From Pseudomonas synxantha (lineage in GTDB: Bacteria > Pseudomonadota > Gammaproteobacteria > Pseudomonadales > Pseudomonadaceae), in NCBI RefSeq assembly GCF_900105675.1, contig NZ_LT629786.1, positions 6,386,001-6,450,000 on the forward strand: 64,000 nucleotides of DNA. Reading direction: 5' to 3'. The notes under the pieces were generated by a model. The model searched no databases. It was not told the DNA's origin and worked only from the letters and a program-made list of their open reading frames with translations. Every line of letters starts with the position of its first letter. Position 1 is the stretch's first letter. Below are positions 15,532-23,259 of this stretch, one piece after another. The translations under genes and the position numbers were made by a program.

Positions 15532-16455
15532 ATGAGTCAAGAAACCTTCGGCCAGCCGCTGCTGACCTTTCCCGACGCCGAAAAAAGCCCGCTGAGCATC
15601 CGCGCCAAGGCGCTGGTATTTGTCGACCCACGCTCACGTCAATTGCGTGAAGAGCTGGAAAGCCTCGCCCCGCGTGCCTTGCCCGTGTTGATTCGCGGTG
15701 AAACCGGTAGCGGTAAGGAGCTGCTGGCGCGACACATCCACCGTGGCAGTGATCGCACCGGCTTGTTTGTCTCGGTCAATTGCGGCGCGATCAGCCCGAC
15801 TTACGCCGACGCCGAATTGTTCGGCTACACCGCCGGTAGCTACAGTGGTGCCGCCAGCAGCCGCGCTGGCTGGTTCGGCTCGGCCAATGGCGGCACCTTG
15901 TACCTGGATGAGATTGGCGACTTGCCGCTGCCGATCCAGGTGAAATTGCTCGCGGCCCTGGAAAACCACGAAGTCACCCGCGTCGGCGCCCATCAGCCAA
16001 GCCCGGTGGATGTACGCCTGGTGGCTGCCACCAGCATCGACCTGGCCCAGGCGGTGGCGGTGGGTAAATTTCATGAGCGCCTGTTTCATTACTTGAGCGA
16101 AGGCCAGTTGGAGCTGCCGGCGTTGCGTGAGCGGGTAGGGGATATTTTGTCCCTGGCCGAATATTTCCTTGGTATCTACAGCCAGCGCCTGGATCTGCCG
16201 GTGCCGCTGATCAGCGATGCCGCCCAACGTGTGCTGGAACACCACGCGTGGCCGGGCAATACCCGTGAACTGGAAAACGTCATTCACTTTGCCTTGCTGG
16301 TGAGCAGCGGTGATGAAATCCTGCCCGAGCATTTGAACTTGCCGGTGACGGGTTCACCGCTGGAGCAGGTGCGGCGGATCTATGCCAGTGCCAGCCCAGC
16401 CGAGCAGGCATTACTGCGTAAATTCCTAAATGAACAAAATGGAATATCAACGTGA
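15532..16455 (+). CDS. SfnR-like sigma-54 activator with divergent GAFTGA loop and shortened C-terminus
   Basis: 307 residues from ATG 15532 (SD GGGAG). It has no N-terminal sensory domain, and the AAA+ domain starts almost at once, as in SfnR activators of sulfone metabolism. Walker A GETGSGKE is at residues 56-63, Walker B GGTLYLDEIGDL near 120-131, and WPGNTRELENVIHFAL near 242-257. The sigma-54-contacting loop reads GSYSGA (102-107) instead of GAFTGA. The tail SPAEQALLRKFLNEQNGIST stops where a Fis-type helix-turn-helix would normally continue, and no frame downstream restores it. It could be a DNA-binding-deficient activator that acts from solution, or a decaying gene. The orphan MetQ gene follows after 108 bases. 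Confidence 0.7.
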   Translation: MSQETFGQPLLTFPDAEKSPLSIRAKALVFVDPRSRQLREELESLAPRALPVLIRGETGSGKELLARHIHRGSDRTGLFVSVNCGAISPTYADAELFGYTAGSYSGAASSRAGWFGSANGGTLYLDEIGDLPLPIQVKLLAALENHEVTRVGAHQPSPVDVRLVAATSIDLAQAVAVGKFHERLFHYLSEGQLELPALRERVGDILSLAEYFLGIYSQRLDLPVPLISDAAQRVLEHHAWPGNTRELENVIHFALLVSSGDEILPEHLNLPVTGSPLEQVRRIYASASPAEQALLRKFLNEQNGIST

Positions 16456-16563
16456 ATAAAAGATATTGTTCGGGAATAAAAAATCTAGGTATTGTCCCTC
16501 CCACGCCGCGATAGCACTTCGCTGGCACCCCACATAAAAACGGTCGTTATAAAAGGACACTGC

Positions 16564-17346
16564 ATGAAAAAGGTTCTGTTGTTTACCGCACTGGCGGCTG
16601 CCCTGACTGCCGGCTTCGCCCAGGCCAACGAGAAACTGGTGGTGGCCGCCACGCCGATCCCCCATGCGGAGATCCTCGAGCTGATCAAGCCGACCCTGGC
16701 CAAAGAAGGCGTGGACCTGGAAATCAAAGTCTTTACCGACTACGTACAGCCCAATACGCAGGTTGCCGAAAAACGCCTGGATGCCAACTACTTCCAGACC
16801 CTGCCGTACCTGGAAAACTTCAACAAGGGCAAAGGCACCAACCTGGTCACCGTAGTCGGTGTGCATGTTGAACCCATCGGTGGTTACTCGAAAAAGATCA
16901 AGAAAATTGAAGATCTGAAAGACGGCGCCACCGTTGCCATCCCCAACGAAGGCTCCAACAGTGGCCGTGCCCTGCTGCTGCTGCAAAAGAACGGTCTGAT
17001 TACGCTCAAAGACCCGACCAACGCCTTGTCCACGCCAAAAGACATCAAGGAAAACCCCAAGCACCTGAAATTCAAGGAGCTGGAGTCGGCCTTGCTGCCA
17101 CGGGTGCTCGACCAGGTTGACCTGGATGTGATCAACACCAACTACGCCCTGGAAGCGGGCCTGAACCCGGCCAAGGACGCGTTGATCATCGAAGACGCCA
17201 AGTCGCCGTACGTGAACTTCCTGGTGGCGCGTCCGGACAACAAGGACAGCGATGCAATCCAGAAACTGTCCAAGGCCCTGACCAGCCCGGAAGTCAAAGC
17301 CTTCATCGAGAAGAAGTACAACGGCGCAGTGGTGCCGGCGTTCTGA
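16564..17346 (+). CDS. Orphan MetQ/NlpA-family substrate-binding protein
   Basis: 260 residues from ATG 16564 (SD AAGGA). The signal peptide MKKVLLFTALAAALTAGFAQA has no lipobox Cys, so the protein should be soluble and periplasmic. NlpA/MetQ motifs include ATPIPHAEILELIKP, EKRLDANYFQTLPYLENFN and IPNEGSNSGRALLLLQK. It would bind methionine or a related organosulfur compound. No metN or metI lies beside it; the complete metNIQ set is at 30567-33128. It may share that transporter or one elsewhere. A terminator follows. Confidence 0.85.
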   Translation: MKKVLLFTALAAALTAGFAQANEKLVVAATPIPHAEILELIKPTLAKEGVDLEIKVFTDYVQPNTQVAEKRLDANYFQTLPYLENFNKGKGTNLVTVVGVHVEPIGGYSKKIKKIEDLKDGATVAIPNEGSNSGRALLLLQKNGLITLKDPTNALSTPKDIKENPKHLKFKELESALLPRVLDQVDLDVINTNYALEAGLNPAKDALIIEDAKSPYVNFLVARPDNKDSDAIQKLSKALTSPEVKAFIEKKYNGAVVPAF

Positions 17347-17374
17347 TGTAGCTCAAAACCCCCTTCAAGGTTTG

Positions 17375-17409
17375 AACGCCGACGGCTACTACAGCGTCGG
17401 CGTTTTTTT
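17375..17409 (+). terminator. Intrinsic terminator after orphan metQ-like gene
   Basis: AACGCCGACG and CGTCGGCGTT form a 10-base stem with loop GCTACTACAG, followed by a run of T. Confidence 0.9.
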
Positions 17410-17436
17410 ATGTCTGAACCTTGGAATGCGGTTAAA

Positions 17437-17522
17437 GGTGAGGCTTGCTCCCGATAGCAGTGGTTCGGTCAGTGCATCTGTGACTGACATACCGCTATTG
17501 GGAGTAAGCCCCCTCCCACATT
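17437..17522. repeat. Degenerate REPIN
   Basis: The left arm (GGTGAGGCTTGCTCCCGATAG) has lost the GGGAGG core and the right arm carries mismatches (ATTGGGAGTAAGCC). It is a decayed REP doublet in the non-coding stretch 17347-17554. Confidence 0.75.
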
Positions 17523-17554
17523 TGATCTCCATCTCATATTTGATCTTCAGTGTG

Positions 17555-17641
17555 TCAGAGCGTGCGGCTCTCAATCGCACGGCGCAACGCCACCAACCAT
17601 TTCACCAGATCCTGCGGATCAATCGGTTTTGCTTCGTTCAT
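17555..17641 (-). CDS. Candidate 28-residue small protein
   Basis: A short minus-strand ORF encodes MNEAKPIDPQDLVKWLVALR followed by RAIESRTL. SD GAGGGA lies 7 bases before ATG. It has plausible codon choice and an amphipathic helix pattern (DLVKWLVALRRAIES). It diverges from the amino-acid ABC operon at 17842. No family is recognised. It is predicted from sequence only; spurious occurrence is possible, but the SD spacing and composition favour a real gene. Confidence 0.45.
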   Translation of the reverse strand: MNEAKPIDPQDLVKWLVALRRAIESRTL

Positions 17642-17714
17642 CGTTCATTCCCTCGAAACACAGACCCCTGCAACCATAGTTCGCACCCGAACTCCGGGGT
17701 TATCTTTTTGGGTG

Positions 17715-17770
17715 ATATCCATATGCTATTTAGGTATTTAAATTTTACTTTTTATAGCTTTAAAGTTCGC
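17715..17770. promoter_or_regulatory. AT-rich divergent promoter region
   Basis: Contains CATATGCTATTTAGGTATTT followed by TTTATAGCTTTAAAG, between the 28-residue ORF and the ABC operon. CATATGCTATTT also occurs at 40806-40817, upstream of the other amino-acid ABC operon. The shared element suggests common regulation; not proven. Confidence 0.4.
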
Positions 17771-17841
17771 GCTACCCGACGTTATCCCTGTCGGAACGGA
17801 CTGCGCTCGCTGCATTACCCCTGCGGCGTCATGGACTCACG

Positions 17842-18507
17842 ATGACCTTCGATTTCGCTTTTATCCTCAGCACCCTGCCTGCCTTCCTGCAAGCCGTGGG
17901 CGTGACGCTGCAAGTGGGCCTGATCGCCATTGGCACCTCGTTGCTGATAGCGCTGATCAACGCGGCGCTGCTGGTGTTTCGCACGCCATACCTGTCGCGC
18001 CTGGTGGCGTTGTATGTGGAGCTGGCGCGTAATACGCCGCTGCTGATCCAGCTGTTCTTCGTGTACTTCGCGTTGCCGGCCCTGGGCGTGAATATCTCCG
18101 GGTTCTGGGCGGCGATCATCACCATGACCTTTCTTGGCGGTGCCTACCTCACCGAAGTGCTGCGCGCCGGGGTGGAAGCGGTGCCGCTGGCGCAGATCGA
18201 GTCGGGCAAGTCCATTGGCCTGTCCGATTGGCAGCTGCTGCGCCACGTGATCCTGCCCCAGGCCGGCATTCTCAGCCTGCCGGCGTTGTTCGCCAACTTC
18301 ATTTTCCTGCTCAAGGAGACCACTGTAGTTTCCGCCGTGGCGGTGCCGGAGATTCTCTACACCACCAAGAGCTATATCGCCCTTTACTACAAGACCTACG
18401 AAATGCTCGCCGTGCTGACGCTGATCTGCGTACTGCTGTTTTTGCCGCTGTCGCTGCTGCTCAGCCGCCTGGAAAGGAGGCTCCAGCATGGCCAGTTCGG
18501 GTCTTGA
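17842..18507 (+). CDS. Polar amino-acid ABC transporter permease 1
   Basis: 221-residue permease of the HisMQ/GlnP family with about five helices. The hallmark segment is VELARNTPLLIQLFFVYFALP, and the EAA-type loop is ESGKSIGLSDWQLLRHVILPQAG. It forms the membrane channel with the following gene. First of a four-gene operon; its end overlaps the next start by 20 bases. The SD is weak, so expression may rely on the leader region. Substrate unknown: polar amino acid, possibly a sulfur one given the setting. Confidence 0.85.
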   Translation: MTFDFAFILSTLPAFLQAVGVTLQVGLIAIGTSLLIALINAALLVFRTPYLSRLVALYVELARNTPLLIQLFFVYFALPALGVNISGFWAAIITMTFLGGAYLTEVLRAGVEAVPLAQIESGKSIGLSDWQLLRHVILPQAGILSLPALFANFIFLLKETTVVSAVAVPEILYTTKSYIALYYKTYEMLAVLTLICVLLFLPLSLLLSRLERRLQHGQFGS

Positions 18508-19147
18508 GTTGTTGTGGGTGTCGTTGCCGCAACTGGGCAAGGGCGCGGCGCAAACCCTGTCGATTTCGTTGCTGAGCATCGCGTTCAGCACGCTGGGCGG
18601 CGTGTTGTACGGCGTGCTGCGCACCTTGGGTAACCGCTTGGTCAACGTGGTGCTGCGGGTCTACCTGGAGCTGTTCCGCGCGATTCCGGTATTGGTGTGG
18701 TTGTACCTGTTGTTTTTTGGCCTACCGATTTTCTTTGGCCTGAGCATCCCCAGCTTCTGGTGTGCGGTACTGGTGCTGTCGTTGTGGGGTGCCAGCGAGG
18801 TGGGTGAAGTGGTACGTGGCGCGTTGCATTCGCTGCCCCGTGGCCAGCGCGAGGCGGGCTTGTCGATTGGCCTGTCCGACCCGCAGTTGTACGGCTATGT
18901 GCTGCTGCCCCAGGCCCTCAAGCGCATGACCCCGCCGACCATAAACGTTTACACACGCATCATCAAGACCAGCTCCCTGGCGGTGCTGATCGGTGTGGTG
19001 GATGTGATCAAGGTCGGCCAGCAAATCATCGAGCGTACCTACGAATCGGTACTGATCTACGGCGCGCTGTTCCTGTTTTTCTTCTTTATCTGCTACCCGT
19101 TGTCGGCCGCCTCCAAGGTGCTGGAACGGCGCTGGGCCCAAGCATGA
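18488..19147 (+). CDS. Polar amino-acid ABC transporter permease 2
   Basis: 219-residue HisMQ-family permease. Hallmarks are LELFRAIPVLVWLYLLFFGLP and REAGLSIGLSDPQLYGYVLLPQALK. Its ATG lies inside the end of permease 1 with SD GGAGG in place, and its stop overlaps the ATPase start by 4 bases, so translation is coupled. Confidence 0.85.
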   Translation: MASSGLELLWVSLPQLGKGAAQTLSISLLSIAFSTLGGVLYGVLRTLGNRLVNVVLRVYLELFRAIPVLVWLYLLFFGLPIFFGLSIPSFWCAVLVLSLWGASEVGEVVRGALHSLPRGQREAGLSIGLSDPQLYGYVLLPQALKRMTPPTINVYTRIIKTSSLAVLIGVVDVIKVGQQIIERTYESVLIYGALFLFFFFICYPLSAASKVLERRWAQA

Positions 19148-19920
19148 GCGCATTGATCGAGTTCCAGGGTTTCAACAAATTCTTCGGCGAACAGCAGGTG
19201 CTCAAGGGCATCGACCTGAGTGTGCAAAGCGGCGAAGTGGTGGTGATCCTCGGCCCCAGCGGCTGTGGCAAAAGCACCTTGCTGCGTTGTCTCAACGGGC
19301 TGGAAGTCGCACACAGCGGCAGCCTGCGTTTCGCCGGCAACGAGCTTTTGAACAAAAGCACCGATTGGCGACAGGTGCGCCAGGACATCGGCATGGTGTT
19401 CCAGAGCTACCACTTGTTCCCGCACATGAGTGTGCTCGACAACATCCTGCTCGGCCCGTTGAAGGTGCAAAAGCGCGACCCCCGCGAGGCCCGTGAGCAG
19501 GCGCAGAAACTGCTGGAGCGCGTAGGCCTGGCCGACAAGCGCGACGCCTTCCCGCGCCAGCTCTCTGGCGGCCAGCAGCAGCGCATCGCCATTGTTCGCT
19601 CGTTGTGCATGAACCCGCAGGTCATGTTGTTTGACGAAGTCACTGCGGCCCTCGACCCGGAGATGGTCAAGGAAGTGCTGGAAGTGATCCAGGACCTGGC
19701 CCGCGATGGCATGACCCTGCTGATCGTCACCCATGAAATGGCCTTCGCCCGCGCCGTCGCCGACCGCGTGGTGTTCATGGAGGCCGGCCGTATCCTCGAA
19801 CTCAACACCCCCGAGGCATTCTTTACGAACCCGCAGACCGCACGCGCGCAGCAGTTCCTGGAGAAGTTCTCCTTTGTTTCAACACTGCCCAAGAAGATCA
19901 AGGAACTGGAGCTGATATGA
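19144..19920 (+). CDS. Polar amino-acid ABC transporter ATP-binding protein
   Basis: 258-residue ATPase of the GlnQ/HisP type. Walker A GPSGCGKST (residues 38-46), Q-loop MVFQSYHLFPHMSVLDN, signature [11 protein letters not shown], Walker B VMLFDEVTAALDPE (note Val-Thr in place of the usual Pro-Thr) and H-loop IVTHEM are all present. It energises the two preceding permeases. Starts and stops overlap neighbours by 4 bases (ATGA). Confidence 0.9.
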   Translation: MSALIEFQGFNKFFGEQQVLKGIDLSVQSGEVVVILGPSGCGKSTLLRCLNGLEVAHSGSLRFAGNELLNKSTDWRQVRQDIGMVFQSYHLFPHMSVLDNILLGPLKVQKRDPREAREQAQKLLERVGLADKRDAFPRQLSGGQQQRIAIVRSLCMNPQVMLFDEVTAALDPEMVKEVLEVIQDLARDGMTLLIVTHEMAFARAVADRVVFMEAGRILELNTPEAFFTNPQTARAQQFLEKFSFVSTLPKKIKELELI

Positions 19921-20768
19921 AAAAGTTACTGCTGCCGCTGTTTGCCGTCGCCTTACTGGCCGGCTGCGATAAAAAGGCCGAAGAGCCTGTCAAACCTGTT
20001 GCTGCTGCGAGCTATATCGACAAGATCAAGGCACGGGACAAGCTGATCGTCGGCGTGTTTACCGACAAGCCACCGTTTGGCTTTGTCGATGAAGCCGGGC
20101 GCTATATCGGCTTCGATACCGACATCGGCCGCCAATTCGCCAAGGACCTGCTGGGCGACGAAAACAAGGTTGAATTCGTGGCCGTGGAACCGGCCAGCCG
20201 CATTCCGTTCCTGCAAAGCGACAAGGTCGACTTGATCCTCGCCAACATGACCGTGACGCCTGAACGCAAGGAAGCGGTGGACTTCACCAACCCCAACCTG
20301 AAAGTCGCGGTACAGGCCCTGGTGCCCAATGACAGTTCGGTCAAAAACCTGGCTGACCTGGCGACCCGTACCACTATCGTGACTACCGGCACCACCGCCG
20401 ACATCTGGCTGACCAAGAACCACCCGGACTGGAAGCTGCTCAAGTTCGAGAAAAATTCCGAGTCGTTGCAAGCGCTGTCGGCGGGGCGTGGTGATGCCTA
20501 TGCACAAGACAACCTGGTGCTGTTCAGCTGGGCCAAGCAGAACCCGGGCTACCGCGTGCTGGAAGAAAAACTCGGCGATGAAGCGCCGATTGCCCCGGCG
20601 GTGAAGAAGGGCAATATCGAACTGCGCGACTGGGTGAATGCCGAGTTGGCGAAGTTGGGTGAGGAGAAGTTCCTGCTCAAGCTGTATGACCAATACGTGC
20701 GCAAAGAGCTGAGCGATGACACCAAACCTGAAAGTGTGATTGTTGAAGGCGGGAAGTGGCAGGGCTGA
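19917..20768 (+). CDS. Amino-acid-binding lipoprotein of the ABC transporter
   Basis: 283 residues, SBP_bac_3 family. The signal peptide ends in lipobox LLAGC (Cys19), so it is membrane-anchored. The ligand-binding fold shows DKPPFGFVDEAGRYIGFDTDIGRQ and VDLILANMTVTPERKEAVDF, which resemble glutamate/aspartate or cystine binders. Last gene of the operon; a REP pair follows. The substrate cannot be fixed from sequence. Confidence 0.85.
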   Translation: MKKLLLPLFAVALLAGCDKKAEEPVKPVAAASYIDKIKARDKLIVGVFTDKPPFGFVDEAGRYIGFDTDIGRQFAKDLLGDENKVEFVAVEPASRIPFLQSDKVDLILANMTVTPERKEAVDFTNPNLKVAVQALVPNDSSVKNLADLATRTTIVTTGTTADIWLTKNHPDWKLLKFEKNSESLQALSAGRGDAYAQDNLVLFSWAKQNPGYRVLEEKLGDEAPIAPAVKKGNIELRDWVNAELAKLGEEKFLLKLYDQYVRKELSDDTKPESVIVEGGKWQG

Positions 20769-20792
20769 TCTCTGGACTTTGTGTTGGCTGTC

Positions 20793-20880
20793 CTGGCCTC
20801 ATCGGGGGCAAGCCCCCTCCCACATTTGAATGCATTCACAGTTCAAAAGGTGGGAGGGGGCTTGCCCCCGATGAGGCCAG
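20793..20880. repeat. REP pair (tail-out orientation)
   Basis: CTGGCCTCATCGGGGGCAAG opens the element and its reverse complement closes it. The ACA/TGTGGG-type ends face inward as in 2523-2598. It separates convergent transcription units. Confidence 0.9.
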
Positions 20881-20892
20881 CACAGCCACCGC

Positions 20893-22056
20893 CTACTCCG
20901 GCCAATGCCAAGCCGGCCCATCCAACATCCCCTGCCCGACGATCCGCGTCTCGCCCATCACCTTCTCCAGCACAATCGAATTACACCCCTCATCCTGCTG
21001 CAACGCCGCAATCAAGCGGCTGGCGTGGGACACCACCCACACCTGGCAATGAGCCGACGCCTGGACAATCAAGCGCGCCAACGCCGGCAGCAGATCCGGA
21101 TGCAGGCTGGTCTCGGGTTCGTTCAGCACCATCATGGTCGGTGGCCGTGGCGTCAGCAGCGCGGCGATCAGCAGCAGATAGCGCAAGGTGCCATCCGACA
21201 ACTCTGCCGCCGACAAGGGGCGCAGCAGGCCTTCCTGATAAAACTCAATTGCAAACCGCCCGCCCTGCAAGGGTTGGATATTCAGGCGTGCGCCCGGGAA
21301 TGCATCGCTGACGGCGTGCTGCAATGCCTCGGCGTCGCCCACTTCGCGAATGGTCTGCAACGCTGCGGCCAGATCCCGACCGTCGTGATGTAACACCGGT
21401 GTGCGGGTGCCCAATTGGGGTTGGCGCACCGGCGCATCCACATCACTGCGAAAGTGATCATAAAAACGCCAGCCACGGATACTCTCGCGTAGCAGCAACA
21501 CTTCCGGCGAGCCACGCAGATTGCCCACCTGATCGAACAGGCTGTGATAGTTGGGTGTGTGCTGGGCCAGTACATCCCAGGCGCGGCCGTCACGCGCCCG
21601 CACCATTGGCCCGGAACGCTGGACCAGCAGGCTGGCCGGGCGGTAGAGGGGGCCGGCCCAGATACATTCCTTTTTGATTTCCGGGTCCAGTTTGAATTCG
21701 CTGCCGGGAACCGGGATGGGCAGGCCCAGGGAGATGGCGTAGCTGAAATCCTCCCCGGCAAACCCCAGGCGCAGGCGTTTGACGCCTTGGGCCGCGGTGG
21801 CCTCCACCGGCACTTCGCCGCTGCGCATACGCCGAGTGATGGTTTCCGGCCCGGCCCAGAAGGTCGAGTCCAGCCCACCCTCACGGGCCAGAGCGTTGAT
21901 GACCCCGCCTTGGGCGGTTTCGGCCAGCAGGCGCAGGGCCCGATACAGGTTGGACTTGCCGCTGCCATTGGGCCCGGTCACCAGGTTCAGCCGGTCCAGG
22001 GGCACTGCCAATTTGTTGATCGAGCGGTAATTGGCCACCGCGAGGGTTTTCAGCAT
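20893..22056 (-). CDS. RecF/OLD-like AAA family ATPase
   Basis: 387-residue SMC-like ATPase. The start MLKTLAVANYRSINKLAVPL leads to Walker A GPNGSGKSN (residues 28-36). A long insert follows, then the ABC-like signature ELSDGTLRYLLLIAALL, Walker B MMVLNEPETSLHPDLLPAL and switch His VVSHASRLIAALQQ. No TOPRIM nuclease domain is visible, so it is an AAA_21-type protein rather than a full OLD nuclease. It has no partner gene on its strand. Roles in DNA repair or defence are possible for the family; none is shown here. Confidence 0.75.
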   Translation of the reverse strand: MLKTLAVANYRSINKLAVPLDRLNLVTGPNGSGKSNLYRALRLLAETAQGGVINALAREGGLDSTFWAGPETITRRMRSGEVPVEATAAQGVKRLRLGFAGEDFSYAISLGLPIPVPGSEFKLDPEIKKECIWAGPLYRPASLLVQRSGPMVRARDGRAWDVLAQHTPNYHSLFDQVGNLRGSPEVLLLRESIRGWRFYDHFRSDVDAPVRQPQLGTRTPVLHHDGRDLAAALQTIREVGDAEALQHAVSDAFPGARLNIQPLQGGRFAIEFYQEGLLRPLSAAELSDGTLRYLLLIAALLTPRPPTMMVLNEPETSLHPDLLPALARLIVQASAHCQVWVVSHASRLIAALQQDEGCNSIVLEKVMGETRIVGQGMLDGPAWHWPE

Positions 22057-22176
22057 GTGTATTTAGCCGGCATGGGAACCATTGGAGTATGGGATCCTCC
22101 ATGCAGATAAGGAACCCTGATCTAAGCTCACAGTCGCATACACACTTGCACCTCGCGTCGCGCAAAAGGAGCCTGC

Positions 22177-23259
22177 ATGGGCGGTCGCACTTCGACATTT
22201 ATTTTCAGCCTTGGCCTCCTGGCGCTATTGAGCGGCTGTGGCCAAGACAAAGCCGAGCCCAAGCAGCATTCCCGGGTGTTTGTACAAACTGTACAGTCGG
22301 CGGATTTCGCCGCAGCGGTAACACTCACCGGGGATATCCAGGCGCGGGTACAGACCGACCTGTCCTTTCGCGTGGGCGGCAAGATCATCCAGCGCATGGT
22401 GGATGTGGGCGACCGCGTAAGCGCCAAGCAAGTGCTGGCCAAGCTCGATCCCAAGGATCTGCAGACCAATGTCGATTCCGCCCAGGCCCAGGTCGTGGCC
22501 GAACAGGCGCGGGTCAAGCAGACTGCTGCCGCCTTTGTGCGCCAGGAAAAACTCTTGCCCAAGGGCTACACCAGTCGCAGCGAATACGACGCCGCCCAGG
22601 CTGCGTTGCGCAGCAGCCAAAGCGCCCTGGCCGCTGCCCAGGCGCAACTGGCCAATGCCCGCGAACAGTTGGGCTACACCGCGTTGGTCGCCGATGCGCC
22701 GGGGGTTATCACTGCGCGCCAGGCCGAAGTCGGCCAGGTGGTACAAGCCACGGTGCCGATCTTCAGCCTGGCCCGGGATGGTGAGCGTGATGCGGTGTTC
22801 AACGTCTATGAATCGCTGCTGGTGGAGCCACCATCGGATGCGCCGATCACCGTCAGCCTGCTGGATAACCCAAGCATCAAGGCCGTGGGCAAGGTCCGTG
22901 AAGTGACCCCTGCCGTGGCCGCCAATACCGGCACCCTCCAAGTGAAGATTGCCCTGCAAAGCCTGCCCAAGGGTATGGAGCTGGGGTCGGTGGTGAGTGC
23001 CACAGCCAATGGCCCGGCCAAGGCCAGCATCGAGCTGCCTTGGGCCGCGTTGACCAAAGACCTCAGCGAACCCGCCGTGTGGCTGATTGACGGCGACGGC
23101 AAGGCGCAGCTGCACAAGGTCACGGTGGCGCGCTACCTCACCGGCAAAGTGATCATTGATGACGGTCTCAAGGGCGGGGAAAAAGTCGTGGTGGCCGGTG
23201 GTCAATTGCTGCACCCCGGCATGCAGGTCGAGATCGCCCAACCGGGAGCCCAGCCATGA
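22177..23259 (+). CDS. RND efflux periplasmic adaptor 1 (TriA-like)
   Basis: 360-residue membrane-fusion lipoprotein. Lipobox LLSGC is at Cys23. The lipoyl half-motifs flank an alpha-hairpin (DVGDRVSAKQVLAKLDPKDLQ, then AQAQLANAREQLGYTALVADAPGVI), followed by beta-barrel and membrane-proximal domains. It links the inner-membrane RND pump to an outer-membrane channel, which is not encoded here. It overlaps the second adaptor by 4 bases. Two adaptors plus one RND pump is the layout of P. aeruginosa TriABC (triclosan efflux with OpmH). Confidence 0.8.
   Translation: MGGRTSTFIFSLGLLALLSGCGQDKAEPKQHSRVFVQTVQSADFAAAVTLTGDIQARVQTDLSFRVGGKIIQRMVDVGDRVSAKQVLAKLDPKDLQTNVDSAQAQVVAEQARVKQTAAAFVRQEKLLPKGYTSRSEYDAAQAALRSSQSALAAAQAQLANAREQLGYTALVADAPGVITARQAEVGQVVQATVPIFSLARDGERDAVFNVYESLLVEPPSDAPITVSLLDNPSIKAVGKVREVTPAVAANTGTLQVKIALQSLPKGMELGSVVSATANGPAKASIELPWAALTKDLSEPAVWLIDGDGKAQLHKVTVARYLTGKVIIDDGLKGGEKVVVAGGQLLHPGMQVEIAQPGAQP

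Noticed and set aside
16523..16537. TGGCAC resembling a sigma-54 -24 element before the orphan metQ-like gene
   Set aside because: The -12 position reads ATAA instead of TTGC, so the pair is not a credible sigma-54 promoter.
17831..17845. Four-codon mini-ORF overlapping the ABC permease start
   Set aside because: Too short and without SD; likely chance.
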